Position numbers and translations under genes: made by a program
Part shown: one piece after another, positions 12,214-40,095 of the stretch
How positions within the stretch are numbered: the stretch's first letter is position 1
Layout of the letters: each line of letters opens with the position of its first letter
Source: Branchiostoma floridae
Lineage: Eukaryota; Chordata; Leptocardii; Amphioxiformes; Branchiostomatidae
Assembly: GCF_000003815.2 (NCBI RefSeq)
Contig: NC_049997.1
Location: forward strand, 476,835-540,834
Length of the DNA stretch: 64,000 nucleotides
Direction of reading: 5' to 3'
Notes under the pieces: generated by a model
Told to the model about the DNA's origin: nothing
Database searches by the model: none
Seen by the model: the letters and a program-made list of their open reading frames with translations, nothing else

Positions 12214-14628
12214 TGCTAACCTGATGAAGTTAGGCCACACCCACAGGCGGGTCTGAAGTGCCGCACGGCATATAAACAGAAAGCAGCAGAAGTATTTCCC
12301 AAGATTACGATCGACTAGTTTATGATATAAATTAACAAAAGTATATACATGATACATGAAAATGTCAGCCTTGAAACGACGTAAAACTTTAAAAATGTCA
12401 GTGTAATACAGTGCTCAAATCCCCGCTTTTACGGGACGTGACAAAAGTCACTTTCGGTCGCTGAACTCTGAACTCCACCGACTTTTTTTTCTCATTTACG
12501 TTGGAATCAAACATTTATACCCTTATCTAAGCTCAAACTTTCTAAAATCAATTTCTACTGTGTAGTTTCTTATGTCTGATACATCTAAAATCCTGTTCAT
12601 ATTTACCGATACTTTTTTCTCCCATAATTCCTGAACGCACCGATAGAAAAACAAATACGAAAACCAAGATGGCGGGCGGCTTTTCCTCTTTCAAATGGAG
12701 TAGTTTTTGTTTCATTTTATCGGTAGGATCGGAAGATATCGGTCAAAATATGAAATGTGCACTTTATTCAGTGCTTCCACGCTGAAAAGGAGATGTTTTG
12801 AAGCTATAATGAGGCGGTGTTGGCATAGATGACAGAGCCTTATTAGCGCCCCTTTGTCTTCGCGGGCACTTTCATGCAAATCATCTCTTTGTGCCTGTGC
12901 TGGGAGCGGGGTTTTCAACTGTAAATCAAAGTCTCTGAAATCGTTTGGTGTGTGTATTCAGTATTTTTGTCCTGTAAGTTAAAAGCAAGGAGTTTTGGTC
13001 AAAGCTGCTTGTTTTAAGCTAGTTTTGGACGAACCACTTTTTTTTTCTATCGTTCCGTAATTTGATTTGATTGTGTATTAAACGCAGCTATATTCTGGGC
13101 ATCGGTTACATGAATCAGACTTAAGTTTTCATCCTCCTAAGTTGTGTGTGTTTTGTGTATGCTTGTGTATTTTTCCTTCTTTATTCTGTTTTTGGGTCGA
13201 GTTTTCGTGACCGCTTGGGAAATCAAACATGGCACCCGCCGGTTCATCTCAGGTCAATGGGATAGTCTACTGTATTGCGGAGGGAAATGTTGCGTGCGGT
13301 TTCGGATTGTTTTCTTTATTAAACTAAACAGAACGTTAATTAATTCATTTTAGGACTTTTTTTTTCAAAACGACCAGAACACATTTCAAAGAATATGTGA
13401 CTCAATTAGATAATTGGTCTCAAAATAAATGGTGCCTGTGTTTTTTTAATGTACAACTCACCCATGCTGCTACAAATGATGTTACCCAAGCGGGATGATT
13501 GTAGTCAAGAACTGACGGCGTTGGTAATTCGTAACAATTTACAAAGCACCTTTTTGAAAAGGTCTAAAATGCCAGTTCAGGATTACAAATAAACTTTAAG
13601 GTTGGTCTACAACCTGGGCAATGATTGGGGAGAAAAACATACAAACTGGGACTGGCCAAGGACAGTTTAATAAATGGTGTCATCTATTTGAGCACGTTCC
13701 AACTGTTGCGCTATCTTGTTCTATTTTATCGGAAGGAACTTTCAAACCGTATCCTGTCAATAATTTGTCGCTGAAAAGTGGCTTGGTAAAGCTGTTTATA
13801 TTACAACTACGTTCAGTTTGGAATATTTTACTACTACTAGCGCCATGTTGAATCTTTTGCCGTCGAAACCCAGCACTAGTAAATCGTCCAACTTCACCAG
13901 CGGCGAGCTGACTGATATATACATTTTTTTTTTGATGATGGAATATCTTTGGGTATTTTGACCATAAGATGGACAAAACTATACTGAAAATCCTGTTGGT
14001 TTTGAGTCAGGCAACGAAATTGGTATTGTTAAAACGTGCTAATGTAATAACAATTGAAACCAGCGGCAGGTAACGCATATGAATAGCGACGTTGACACAG
14101 GGGAGATATCGTAACATAAACATTACTAAGGCCCGCCTTTTAAATTTTCAACCAATCACGGACAGTTTCCAATGGAGACAACAGTGATTGACACCTAATT
14201 AACATCAATATTCATGTCCCACAAGTGGGGATTTTTCATGCCCTTTTGGACCATCGTGAATATTGTATTTTTTCTTATTAAATAACATTATTATGCTATC
14301 AGTATTATTGCATCATCACAATTATTGTTTAGAAATTGATAAGACAAAACATTGTTTAAGTAAGTTGTTGAGTATGGTAGATTTTCAGAGCAGATGTGGT
14401 TTCTCGTCATTTTCTGCATAAATTATGATAATGAGTAATAACTACTGACACCAAAACTTTTCAAAATATTTTTCATAGATTAGTTAAACAGTAAATACAT
14501 AGAAATGACAAAATAAGCCAGCAGAAATATGTCTATGAGCAAAACAAAATGGGGTCAAAAATGACCCCATACGGTCAGATTCGTCGTAAAAATGTAACGG
14601 TCGGATGAGGGTTAACGGATGCTACTTA
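12214..14628. other. Intergenic between convergent genes
   Basis: AT-rich sequence downstream of the prostaglandin reductase stop. I see no gene, array or inverted repeat of note, and no canonical AATAAA close to the reductase stop on the minus strand. Confidence 0.45.
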
Positions 14629-29882
<15,254 letters not shown>

Positions 29883-32314
29883 TGTCGAACTTGACGTCCA
29901 GCAGTAGTCTTTGTTTGATTCTCAAATCTGGATAGTATTTAGGAACGTTCTCTCGTGTGTCTTGATACCTTACCTGCACTGCGTTCGTGACCCGGACACA
30001 CTGTAACGTGAACCACTTTGCATACATAGTACAGCAGCGCATGCTCGTATTACTTGTTTATGGTTGACTCGTTGCGTCCATTGTTTACATTAAGCACAGG
30101 TATGTACTGTTTAGCCGGGGGCTTCACCAAACCTGTTTTTAAAGATGGCCTGAGGCAAACAATGCACCAAAACATTCGCACGACCAAAAGGTCGTGTCAC
30201 TGCTCGAAGAAGCGTGAAGTGAAATGTTGACTTTACAAAATTGACGCTGTGTTAGCACTGAACATTGGGATCTTAAACCGCCATATAAAGGGGATGTTTT
30301 ACAGCAATGCCGATAACGATAAACGACATTGGATGTCTACATTATTTCGAAATCACCTACTGAAGCATACGACTGTACAGCAACTGCAATAAATGAATGG
30401 ATTATTTTTAGGGAAAAAGGCCTAATTAAGAATCAGCTATCACTACCGTGGTCATAAGCGCCCTCTTGTGCATTATGGGAAAACTGCAAGGTTCCTGAGA
30501 TATGCTATCATCCCTTGCGCTGAATTTCAAAGGACCGCAAGGGGTCGTATGACATGCATATTATTATCAGAAACTTAGTAGCTCAGTAATAATAATAACT
30601 CGTTTATCAAAAAGAAAATTAAAATACTACAAATATCTAGGAAAATCGCAATGTATAAAAGAAGCGACCGCGAGTTTTTATTGATCATATAATCCTGTAT
30701 TTTTTACATAAACTATGCAACTAATGTTCTGCTTTATATTTCACTGGTTGGAAGCTCCATCAAAATGTGACATTTCTATTATTTGGCGGAAGAATAATAG
30801 CTATACAAAATGTTGTTGGGTGTACAGTAAACTGATAATGATATTACATATGTCATAAGTATGAAAGTCGAACCATTTACCAATATATAAGCACGTAGGA
30901 ATAGGTAATCTCTAGCTTTATGTCTGGTACAATTTGATATTTTTCGCCTTAAAGTATTAACGTTAACCAAACATTTTGTACAATCTCATCTGATGAATCA
31001 AGAAAAAGGATTCGTTATATAGTATCAAAGAAAAAAAAATACATGAGCATAGTTTTCTTCTGTGCACTAGATTATGTTTCCGCTATACGAACAACAGTCT
31101 GGCTAGTGTCTTCCACACATTAAACAGACTGTCAAAACGTTTGAGAAAATGAGGTTGTATACATAAGTAAGTTATTTCTAATTGACTTAACAATCTGTAG
31201 AAACTATTGAAACCGGATGAAATACATAAATCTCAATACAAAAGAATGCAGAATTTGTTCACTTTGTGTTATAACAACGTTCATTATAATAAAAAGTTAC
31301 TCAAAAAGAAGAAAACTCTGTTCATGATGGTTATTAACTTTTGCCTTTAAGAAAACAATATACTTAAAAAAGATAAGAATGAAAAGCTCGTAACTACTAA
31401 AGCTTAAAGCACATTCGAAGATAAGATATCTCTCTGTCCTCCCCTCCCTCCAAGACAAGGTTGTCATCTCGACCCATGCATGTCTCGTAAACGGTCGTTG
31501 CCTGCGACTGCTGTCGCCATATCGCTTGCTGGTCTATGTGAGATCATTTGGGGCTGACAAGAAAGAAAAGTCGTGAATAAAGCAACATTTTAATCATAAC
31601 TATAACACAATACCGTGATTGTAGCATAATACTTCGAAACCCAGCCCCAAAGCTTAAACCTTAAACACTAATCGATTTCGACATGAAACATCGCGGTATG
31701 GACAGATCGTGGTTATAAAACTTAAGTGACAGAGTGTGGTAATACAAGCCAAAAAGCAACGACCCTTTCAAAACGCAATGACCGTATACGCGCCGGAAAC
31801 TAGTGTCATTGCAGAATTAGTGTCTTTTTGTTAGTGACCTGCGGCTAAAGAATAAAATAAAATGATACAGGGTATTTCTAGTTGTATCTCTAGCTCTAGC
31901 TCTGCAAGCTCCAACAAAATATGCTTACCAGCAAAATGAATGCCGCTTTCCAGTGTCTGAGTTAGTCTATATATGTGAATCTTTTTTTTAGCACAGCCTT
32001 GCCTTCTTAAGGATTCTTGTTTGACATATTCGATTAAAACCAAACTTATGCTACTCATAAAGTATCAAAAAGAGACTAGGGTTTTGAACTATGTGAAAAG
32101 CCACCTTTTTTTCGGCGCCCATTAGCTTTCAAATTGTTAGTAACGCTTCGGGAAGGTATTGATAGTATTGATGACAATGAACCGATTTACCCTAAAATAA
32201 TTAAAAATGTACATCATAACTACAATTAAATGGAACAGGTAAATTAGAAAATGGAACCTTGCACATCTGTGACACAGAAATCAGTAGCCAGAGTTTATCT
32301 TTTTTCCTTACCTT
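29883..32314. other. Upstream region of the prostaglandin reductase gene
   Basis: 2.4 kb between the reductase start and the end of the next minus-strand gene; it must contain the reductase promoter. I see no TATA box that I would defend. A short hairpin (GCACGACC-AAAA-GGTCGTG) lies near 30178. The rest is AT-rich without recognisable repeats. Confidence 0.4.
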
Positions 32315-35300
32315 CTACAATGGCGGCTTCTTGTGTGCTTGTCTGGAAGTGTTCGGCTTGACAGGGAACTTGAATCGAGAAGTCTCTTCTGTAAATGAAG
32401 TGAAATGAAAACTTCATGACGTCAAACCTAATATTTCAGCCTTTCTAATCAGCGACTGCAGGATGTTCTTTTAATTGTTGTTTTGTTTTTGACTGATAAT
32501 TTGCCATTTTCTACTGAACTGTCAAACTGAAATTTAGTCATATGCACAAATGCCCATTTGTATTTGCCAGCAGTGAAGGTGCAAAGTAAACCTGAGAAAG
32601 ATAACAGACTGTCGCCGAATCTTTGCCTGTTAAATCTTTCTAATATATGTACCTGTTGTGAATAAGGAACATTTCTATTTAGGCATTTACCTACTTGATG
32701 CAATGTAATTGTTTCAAATAGCATAGTTTTTTGCAAATAAACTTCAAGAAAGCCTAAATGAAAATACCTAAACAATATAACATTTTTTGTCTAGGCGAGT
32801 TACATCTCTGCTGAAATATACCATGACATTTTGTGGAGAGCTGCCCAAGTTCTACCTACCCCTACTCCGCAAGGAGGCGAGGGGAGGGGGGCAGATGATC
32901 TACGCAACCCAGACCTCGCGAGATCGAGACTAGGTCATTCTCCGTGAACAAAATGGACTGTCAGCTGTCGAAAATTTGGAGGTATGTACCTTGCCTTTAA
33001 AAACAGTCATTGCTTGTAAAAAATTTGGAGTAACCATGATTTTTGCTCGTATCTCACCGTCAGTGTCCCAGTCAGCAGAGCCCAGCCCAGAGTCAGAGCT
33101 GGTCTGTCTCGGCCGGCCCTCAGTAGCTACAAGCCGCTGCAGCTGAGGTGACTTGGCTCGGGTGGTGGATGCACCAGGAGGGATTACATCCACCAAGCAG
33201 GTTCCGTCTGATGCCCGGCTGTCAGAAGATGTCTCCACCGCTTGTAGCTGGTCAGTCGTGGCCGTAGCTACTTTGTCCTGTGGGTCTGGGTGTTCAAGAA
33301 AGTCAAAATGACCATTGATCATATTCAAGCTTTGAAATCTTTGACGTGCTCGTTCACATACTAATTTACTCACTCACTCACTCACTCACTCACACACAAA
33401 CCCCCTTATTAACTCACTCGCGCACTCACTCGCGCACTCACACACTCACTCACACACTCACTTTCCCACTTACTAACAGCTCCTCATGCTGTCATTAATT
33501 ACCACTCACCGTTTACTCATTACATACTAACTTATCACTCAATACCCAATTTACTCCACACTCACTCACTTACTCTTACTAATTCACTTACTCACCACTC
33601 GTGTACTCACAACTCACTCTCACTCATCATTATAATTATTTACGAAGCCAATTTACCAGTTTCACTTTCCTCGACTAAGGTCACCCGAACTGGTGGGACA
33701 TCCGGGGTCTTCACCGACACGGCTAGACTGATGTCCACGGGTTTCCCGGAAGTGACGTACTCAGGCAGGAATGTCTCCATCAGGATCCGATGGTAACTTC
33801 CGTCACGACACATCTCCAGCAGCTTCTGCGCAGCCGCAGGGGTTTCCACCTGGAGATTCAGTAAGATGAGGCCCAGTGAGAAAAGTTTCCGTGTGATTAT
33901 TTTGCAAAATCATAAACAAAAATCAAAATCATATGTCTCCGGTCTCATTAACCCATCCATTTTTATGCCTAATTTTAATAAGTTACCTTCCAATTAGCAG
34001 GACAAGTCGAGGAACGGTATTCCTAGCTTAAAAATTTTCAACGAATTATTCAACGATGCGCAGTGAAGACTTGTACCTATTGTAATTGTTTACCTTGGAG
34101 AGTCTGGTAGCATGTATATTAGCAAGTTTCCTTTTAGGAAGTTGTTTTTAGAGAATCTTAAGGGTTGCAAGCCCCGAGGTGTTCGAAGTACATCCACGAA
34201 AGTGGGACCCGGGGTACCGCAGTTTCGAAAGACGGTTTTAGTCTAACCCGATATGCCCTTACCATTGATCCCATCTGGCGTCTCCCAATTACAACTAATT
34301 TGAACCAGGACCTGAACTGTGGGGATAATACCCAGTAAGGTGCAGTAACATCCATTCTCTACCTGTAGGTTGAGGAATATGCATCCCCGCCCGACCTCCG
34401 CAATAGTACTCGGCACGTCCTGCTCCCTCATCCTCCTGACGTACTCCCGCCGGTACGACTCGTCAGCCAGCCGTCGGAACATCAGCTCCTCTCCCTCCGG
34501 ATCGTGAACGGAGACGAGGGTCGCTATGAAATCTGTACAATAGCTGTTATTGGTTAGCTCGAATGATCATTTGTCTTGGTAAATAACATTATGCAAGAGG
34601 ACTGAACTTTACGGAACAAGCGATTGGAATAATCATGATGATGATGCAATGATTGGGAATCAGTTTAGATTCGGGCACGCCATCCGATTCAAGCAGAGAC
34701 GGGGGACGACACAGATTATCTGGATTTTACGACCCGTTGCTGTGGTCATATATATTTATTGCTGTGGTCATGTATCTTTATTGCTGTGGTTATGTATCTT
34801 TATTGCTGTGGTCATGTATCTTTATTGCTGTGATTATGTGTATTTATTGCTTTGGTCATGTGTCTTTAACGTCTAAAACGTAAAGTCCAGAATTTGAAAA
34901 TTTGTTATATGTTTTGTTATCTCCATGGGAAATGTTGCATCAAACAAAGTGAATAAAATAATTACAACACTAACGGCATGGATTTTTCCTTAAAGGCAAT
35001 AAATTGTCCCTTAAATTGTGTAGATATGGCTTTGCTTAATAATAGACTGACATATCGAATTACATTTCTAACGTTATTACCCTCTGAAAGTGGCACCATC
35101 CTCTTGTCACTCTCAGCTTTGGTAATGTCCATGATGTTGTTAGACCCGATTTGCACGTTGGTTGCTGTTCCCGTTATCTGCACAGTGAAATAGTTGATGG
35201 TGGGTTGAGTAGAGTTGCCGGAGCTCGATGTGTGGAGCACTGCCGGGCCGGAAGAGGGCTGGGGCGCTCCGTCAAAATCATAGCCACTGGTGGGGCGACT

Positions 35301-36670
35301 GGAGCTTTCTGGTGCAGAAGAAGAAGGAATTCATGAATATGTACCTATCTATCTATTTGTTGTTACCCTTAACAACCTTTAACACATAAAAGCTGCACAT
35401 CTAAATGTTTGAGCTGTTCAAAAAATTTACTATGGGGATGCCTCTAGAGTAACTCTTTGTTGGCAACGGGATTCACACTGCGATAGTTCTAAGGAAAAGC
35501 AAATCTTAAACACGTCATGCAAATTTGATAACTCAAATGATATAAGGGAGGGTGTAAAAGAAAGTATTTCAATCAATTGACATTTTAGTGAGCGTCTGTC
35601 ACCTTCCACAGGACAATTCTGATTGGTTATACACACTACAGCACAGGTGTCGCTGCTTATAATTGCGTTCCTAAACGCAACGTATGTACATATATGCATT
35701 GGTGGTTAATGAGCGGTTAATAATTTGCTTGAAAAAGGAGTGTATCATTACTTATATAAGTACATTGTGTTTACCAGTTGCGTATCCAGATTCCAATGAA
35801 GCTGTCCGCTCCTTCCCAGTAAGTTGAATGGACGCAAGTGCAGCAGAGAGGTCTAGGTCTCTGGAGTTTCGCTTGGAAACGTCTGAAGGTGCTGAAATTT
35901 AACAGTACTATTTACACGACATTTCAATATCAACAACCTTTGACCAATTGCTGACGTCACACATACAAAAAGTCATGTGTCCAGAGTGACTGTGCCAGGC
36001 AGTTAAAGGAACTGAGGAACTCAGTCGAAAATTCAGTTTTAGTCTTCAGTTTAGATTTCATATAATGAAATTTACCAAGTCAGATGAATGTAAATGTGTA
36101 AAGTGTCTTTTTTATGTACAAACAATCTTCGTTCGTAAAATTAACAGAAACTGTAAGGGGATTTCATTATTTGATCAATTGGGATGCAGGGTGAATTAAA
36201 AAGACATTGTTCTTACCGACAAATGCACTTTCGTTTTCTATCTCCTTTGCCGTAGACATCTTCTGGTCTTCTAAACGATAAAAATAGTATATTTATTATA
36301 CAGACGAAAGAACAAACAGACGCACAAGCCTAAGACATAACCTTAGCCATTCTGGCAAAGGAAATAATGCTGCATTTAAAGCATGGCCGTAGTGGCTTGC
36401 ATATTCCTCGTTTTCTGAAAGATTTTATTCATCTCTTTGTTGCCACCAATCGGCAACGTATGGTGTCACAGAACAGGCTACCCATAAACCAGTGCGACTA
36501 TGAATCATTTCTGTGACGTCACAATCCGATGCCAATTTGTCCTAGGTCCCACCAATGAGTACATAGTAAACAATTAATTTACAAGTCGTTCTGAGATTTT
36601 CAGTAAAGTTGCAAATTTTATATAATTACGCACCTGAGAAAATTTCGTTTTCCTTGAACCACTTAACCAT
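32315..36670 (-). CDS. RHIM-motif protein with a possible TRADD-N-like region, 366 aa
   Basis: Eight exons on the minus strand: 36670-36634, 36270-36217, 35891-35775, 35308-35081, 34532-34363, 33849-33657, 33285-33058, 32388-32315 (TAG). Residues 121-124 are VQIG inside TNVQIGSNNIMDIT. This matches the RIP homotypic interaction motif of RIPK1 (IQIG) and RIPK3 (VQVG), including the following Asn-hydrophobic pattern. In known proteins RHIMs stack into amyloid to drive necroptosis or NF-kB signalling. Residues 146-265 are a folded-looking segment (VGRGCIFLNLQVETPAAAQ, DGSYHRILMETFLPE) that resembles TRADD N-terminal-like domains; this is tentative. Residues 267-366 are Ser/Thr-rich and look disordered. 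Kinase and death domains are absent. The start ATG is in AGGGATGG. RHIM 0.85, second domain 0.4. Confidence 0.82.
32917..32992. repeat. Interspersed repeat, CTCGCGAGATCGA...ATTCTCCGTGA, copy 2
   Basis: Second copy of the repeat at 14804-14890, with CTCGCGAGATCGAGACTAGG and ATTCTCCGTGA and ending near GGTATGTACCT. It lies in the last intron of the RHIM gene. Confidence 0.6.
33361..33640. repeat. Degenerate (ACTC)n / CTCACT repeat
   Basis: A low-complexity tract of ACTCACTCAC with many substitutions between exons 6 and 7 of the RHIM gene. Confidence 0.85.
34741..34868. repeat. 22 bp tandem repeat
   Basis: Five to six head-to-tail copies of GCTGTGGTCATGTATCTTTA plus TT, with a few substitutions, in the intron between the RHIM exon and exon 5. 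There are no spacers, so this is a minisatellite. Confidence 0.9.
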
Positions 36671-38290
36671 CCCTTGAGCGTTCACAAGCAAGTTTTAAAC
36701 ACGGATGCATGTTGGCTTCCGCCGCCTATGCATAAAAACTCCCGGTGAGTCACTGTTTTTTTTTATGTCACTTGTTTTAGAGCTGTGCTGTGCTGTAGCG
36801 GCAGATACCCTTGTTAGACCTCTCAATGAGTTAGTATGTTAAAACACACCGAAACAAGTCTTCATTAAAGTACTATCCCCAATTTCAATCTTACAATGTT
36901 TTCACCCACAGAAATTCGTAAGGGTCATCTTAATAACCATTCAAAAAGTGTCAACCGCTTCAAACTCCAAAGGAAAGCCTACTTTATGGAAATAACCCCA
37001 CCTTTTCTGTAATGAAGTAATGAAGCAACTTTAATACTGAAACAGTACGAATACAGTATGATAACATACTCTAAGGTGCCTCTGCACTTTGTGCACTTCA
37101 TGTACATTAGTTGCTACGTTTAATCTAAGCAGCCACCTTGTTTTGCTAGGTCCCCGGAAGTGACAATGTCGGAATGTAATTGTCGTGCTCTATTCGGCGC
37201 TAATGAATTAAAACACAGGTTATATTCATTGATAATTTGGTTGTATTCTTGGCAGTACATGTATCGAAACGACTATTAAAAAGTAAAATGAACGATACAC
37301 GTACCTTTAGTTGTAACACGAGTATCAATAGCGAGGCACTTTGTAAATGTGAGTCAGACGAGTCCAAAACTGGTTTGCCTCGTCAGGGCTGGGTTTACCC
37401 CTCCGGATATGACGTCATCACACCCACTCGTGTCGTCTAGCGTTGATCGTACCATTTCTACAGCACTGTTTGAACCCCAACTGTACTTTATGAAACAACA
37501 GTCTCAGTGACAGAGAATTAGGGCAGTCAATTGGAACGTGTTCTTATGATCTACATTCTATTCCGTGGTAATGCACCCACTTGACAAGACTTTGCGCTAA
37601 TCCGTGACCTCACTGTTCGTTTACACACGGCTGTTTGTTTTGTATGACTCACCAGAATTCCCCTTGTATAATCTTTCTTTTATATTCTATACATATACAT
37701 AAGAGGGTGGTGGCAAGCATTTCTGTTTGGGGAGATATTGCTGTCCATATCATACTTCCACCATGTCGAGAGACGAAGAAAAGAACATTTTGTGATGTTG
37801 CCCCTCTGACCACCACAGTATGATGGGCAAATCATTAAAATAACACACACGGCTTGATGATTGGCTTACGTAATGTTTTTCAGGAAAATACGTCAAACCG
37901 AATAAAATGCGTTTTATCATAAGATTTATACTTACTACTAGAGTAGTTATCTATGCTGTTTACCATTGTCATTTTATTGCCACTTGCGAGTGACCCTTAG
38001 GTAAGAAACGGCAATACACTGTGTATTTGTTTGTTTTTTTCTAAGTGCCGTATCCTTGATCTTAAAGAACGTCGTTTTAAAAAAGAAAACTCTGTGTGGT
38101 GTTGTGCACATAGGCTGAATGTACTGTATGACTGGGTAAATAGTTCACCATGTGTAAAGGGGAAGAATATTTCCTCTAACTTAAACAGGAATTTGTGAGG
38201 GGAGTAATAAGGAACAGTTAGATGTAATCTATAGCAGCTTGACATGCCTATATCTAACACTCAATGGACCAGAAGAAACCCGTCAACATG
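36671..38290. other. Divergent intergenic region, proximal part
   Basis: Upstream of the RHIM gene start. No gene, array or transposon recognised. It is presumably regulatory for one or both divergent genes, but no site can be named. Confidence 0.4.
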
Positions 38291-38304
38291 CTTGAGTGTA
38301 TATC

Positions 38305-38715
38305 ATAGTGGTCCTTATCATGTAGAGGTAGACCTTGTGTAGAGGTGGTCCTTATGTAGAGGCTGTCCTTATGTAGAGGTGGTCCTTATTATGTAGAAGT
38401 AGGCCTTATGTAGAGGTGGTCCTTATGTAGAGGTGGTCCTTATCATGTAGAGGTAGACCTTGTGTAGAGGTGGTCCTTATGTAGAGGCGGTCCTTATGTA
38501 GAGGTGGTCCTTATTATGTAGAAGTAGGCCTTATGTAGAGGTGGTCCTTATGTAGAGGTGGTCCTTATCATGTAGAGGTAGACCTTGTGTAGAGGTGGTC
38601 CTTATGTAGAGGCTGTCCTTATGTAGAGGTGGTCCTTATTATGTAGAAGTAGGCCTTATGTAGAGGTGTTCCTTATGTAGAGGTGGTCCTTATGTAGAGG
38701 TGGTCTTTATGTAGA
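38305..38715. repeat. Minisatellite with ~17 bp unit and ~125 bp higher-order period
   Basis: Base unit TATGTAGAGGTGGTCCT. Variants (TATCATGTAGAGGTAGACCT, GGCTGTCC, TTATTATGTAGAAGTAGG) recur in the same order about every 125 bp, at 38308, 38433 and 38558. This shows block amplification on top of the base repeat. Confidence 0.9.
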
Positions 38716-38790
38716 TGTGGTCACTGTTACAGGTTTGATTGTATATTAATGACCAGGTAGTTAAATTATGTAGAGATGATCACATACATG

Positions 38791-39046
38791 TGATGATGAT
38801 GGCTGTTTCTTCGTATCCGAAGATCAATGGTTGGCAGACAGGTTTATTAGACGACCAGTCTGCCTGGCCTGCACGTGACTTTTTAAGGTGAAGGAGGGCT
38901 GTGCACTTCCTTCTCCACCCTCTCGTCTACTGGTGTACTAAGTCCTACAGGGACAGAACTGTTTCGGTGACACAGCAAGCGGATTCGAACCCGGGACCTC
39001 TTGGGCCTAAGACCAACGCGCTCCCGATCGTGCCACGCGGTCCCAC
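38791..39046 (-). mobile_element. tRNA-derived SINE
   Basis: On the minus strand the head starts near GACCGCGTGGCACGATCGGG (A-box-like). A good Pol III B box, GGGTTCGAATCC, lies at 38992-38981. About 190 bp of unrelated body follows, and the element ends in an ATC trinucleotide run (38791-38800). It is not a functional tRNA: the head has no proper acceptor stem. Confidence 0.7.
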
Positions 39047-40095
39047 ACATGTAAATGTTTAACTGTATATCAAACACTCTCGCTGTGCTGTACAAGTTTA
39101 GCTGTATACCAGTCACTGGGTGGTCCGAGTTGACAGAAGTTATATACACCCCTTGATATCAAATGGAACCTCCTCTGAAGGTGTAAAGTCAGATCTAGCT
39201 ACATGAAAATTGTCACGCAAGATGACCTTTCCCACTGTTGTTATCGTTTGTTATGGACCAGAGGTATAATACAAAAGGTGGCGTGTTTTGTATCCGTACC
39301 GCTTTTGTCTGGGATGGACCAACTGTGGTAGAGGGGTGTCAGTGGTTATGTTTCTGTCCTCTAACACGGAAACATTGGACATATGACTATGTTGTAAAAA
39401 CAATGTCAAACTTAATGATTGTTGTTCTACCCTGTACCATTCTTTGTCATTACTTCTTTAACCCCCCACCACTCGAAGCAATTAACAGGTGCATTGGTAT
39501 TTACATAGCAGCAAAGTGCAGACAGAAGTGCACGGTGTGCACATCTATAAGGAGTAAAAACTGACTACCAGTAACCTTCAAGTTACCCATGGCCTCTAAC
39601 AGAGGGACCATAAATCACAATTTATCTCAAGAATCAAAATGTGAATTTGTACCTACTTGATTTTTGTGTGTGTGGCGTCTTTTGATCTTTGCTCAATGAC
39701 ATGTAACACTACATGAGTAAAGATCAAACCCAACAGTATCATTTAACTAGGGTCTACATAAGATACAACTGTATATTTTCTCACAATATTCAGTGAACGA
39801 CGGTAGGTTGATAGCGATGTAACGACACAATAGATATGATCCCGAGACAGATAAAACTCTTCCACACCCTCTTTCTAATCAGGGCATGCGATATAAGTAT
39901 CAAGAAATCCCAAAACCCCTTTCATACCTTCAAGGTTTCGTTCGCGGAATCCAAGGCGTCTGGAGGCGTTTCTACCTCACAAAGCACGGGCGATTTTTCG
40001 TGGAACGAAACCAAGAAACCGGTTGCGTTTCTATACTACATTTGGAATGAATATTTGGTATCAACGTATTGCTACGTGTCTAAACCACGACCAGC

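Noticed and set aside
34741-34868. Possible CRISPR-like array
   Set aside because: The units are directly abutting 22 bp copies without spacers, and the DNA is eukaryotic. The same applies to 38305-38715 and 9609-9790.
38981-39046. tRNA gene on the minus strand
   Set aside because: It has A- and B-box-like sequences but no acceptor-stem pairing, and it continues into a SINE body. The same holds for 57463-57525.
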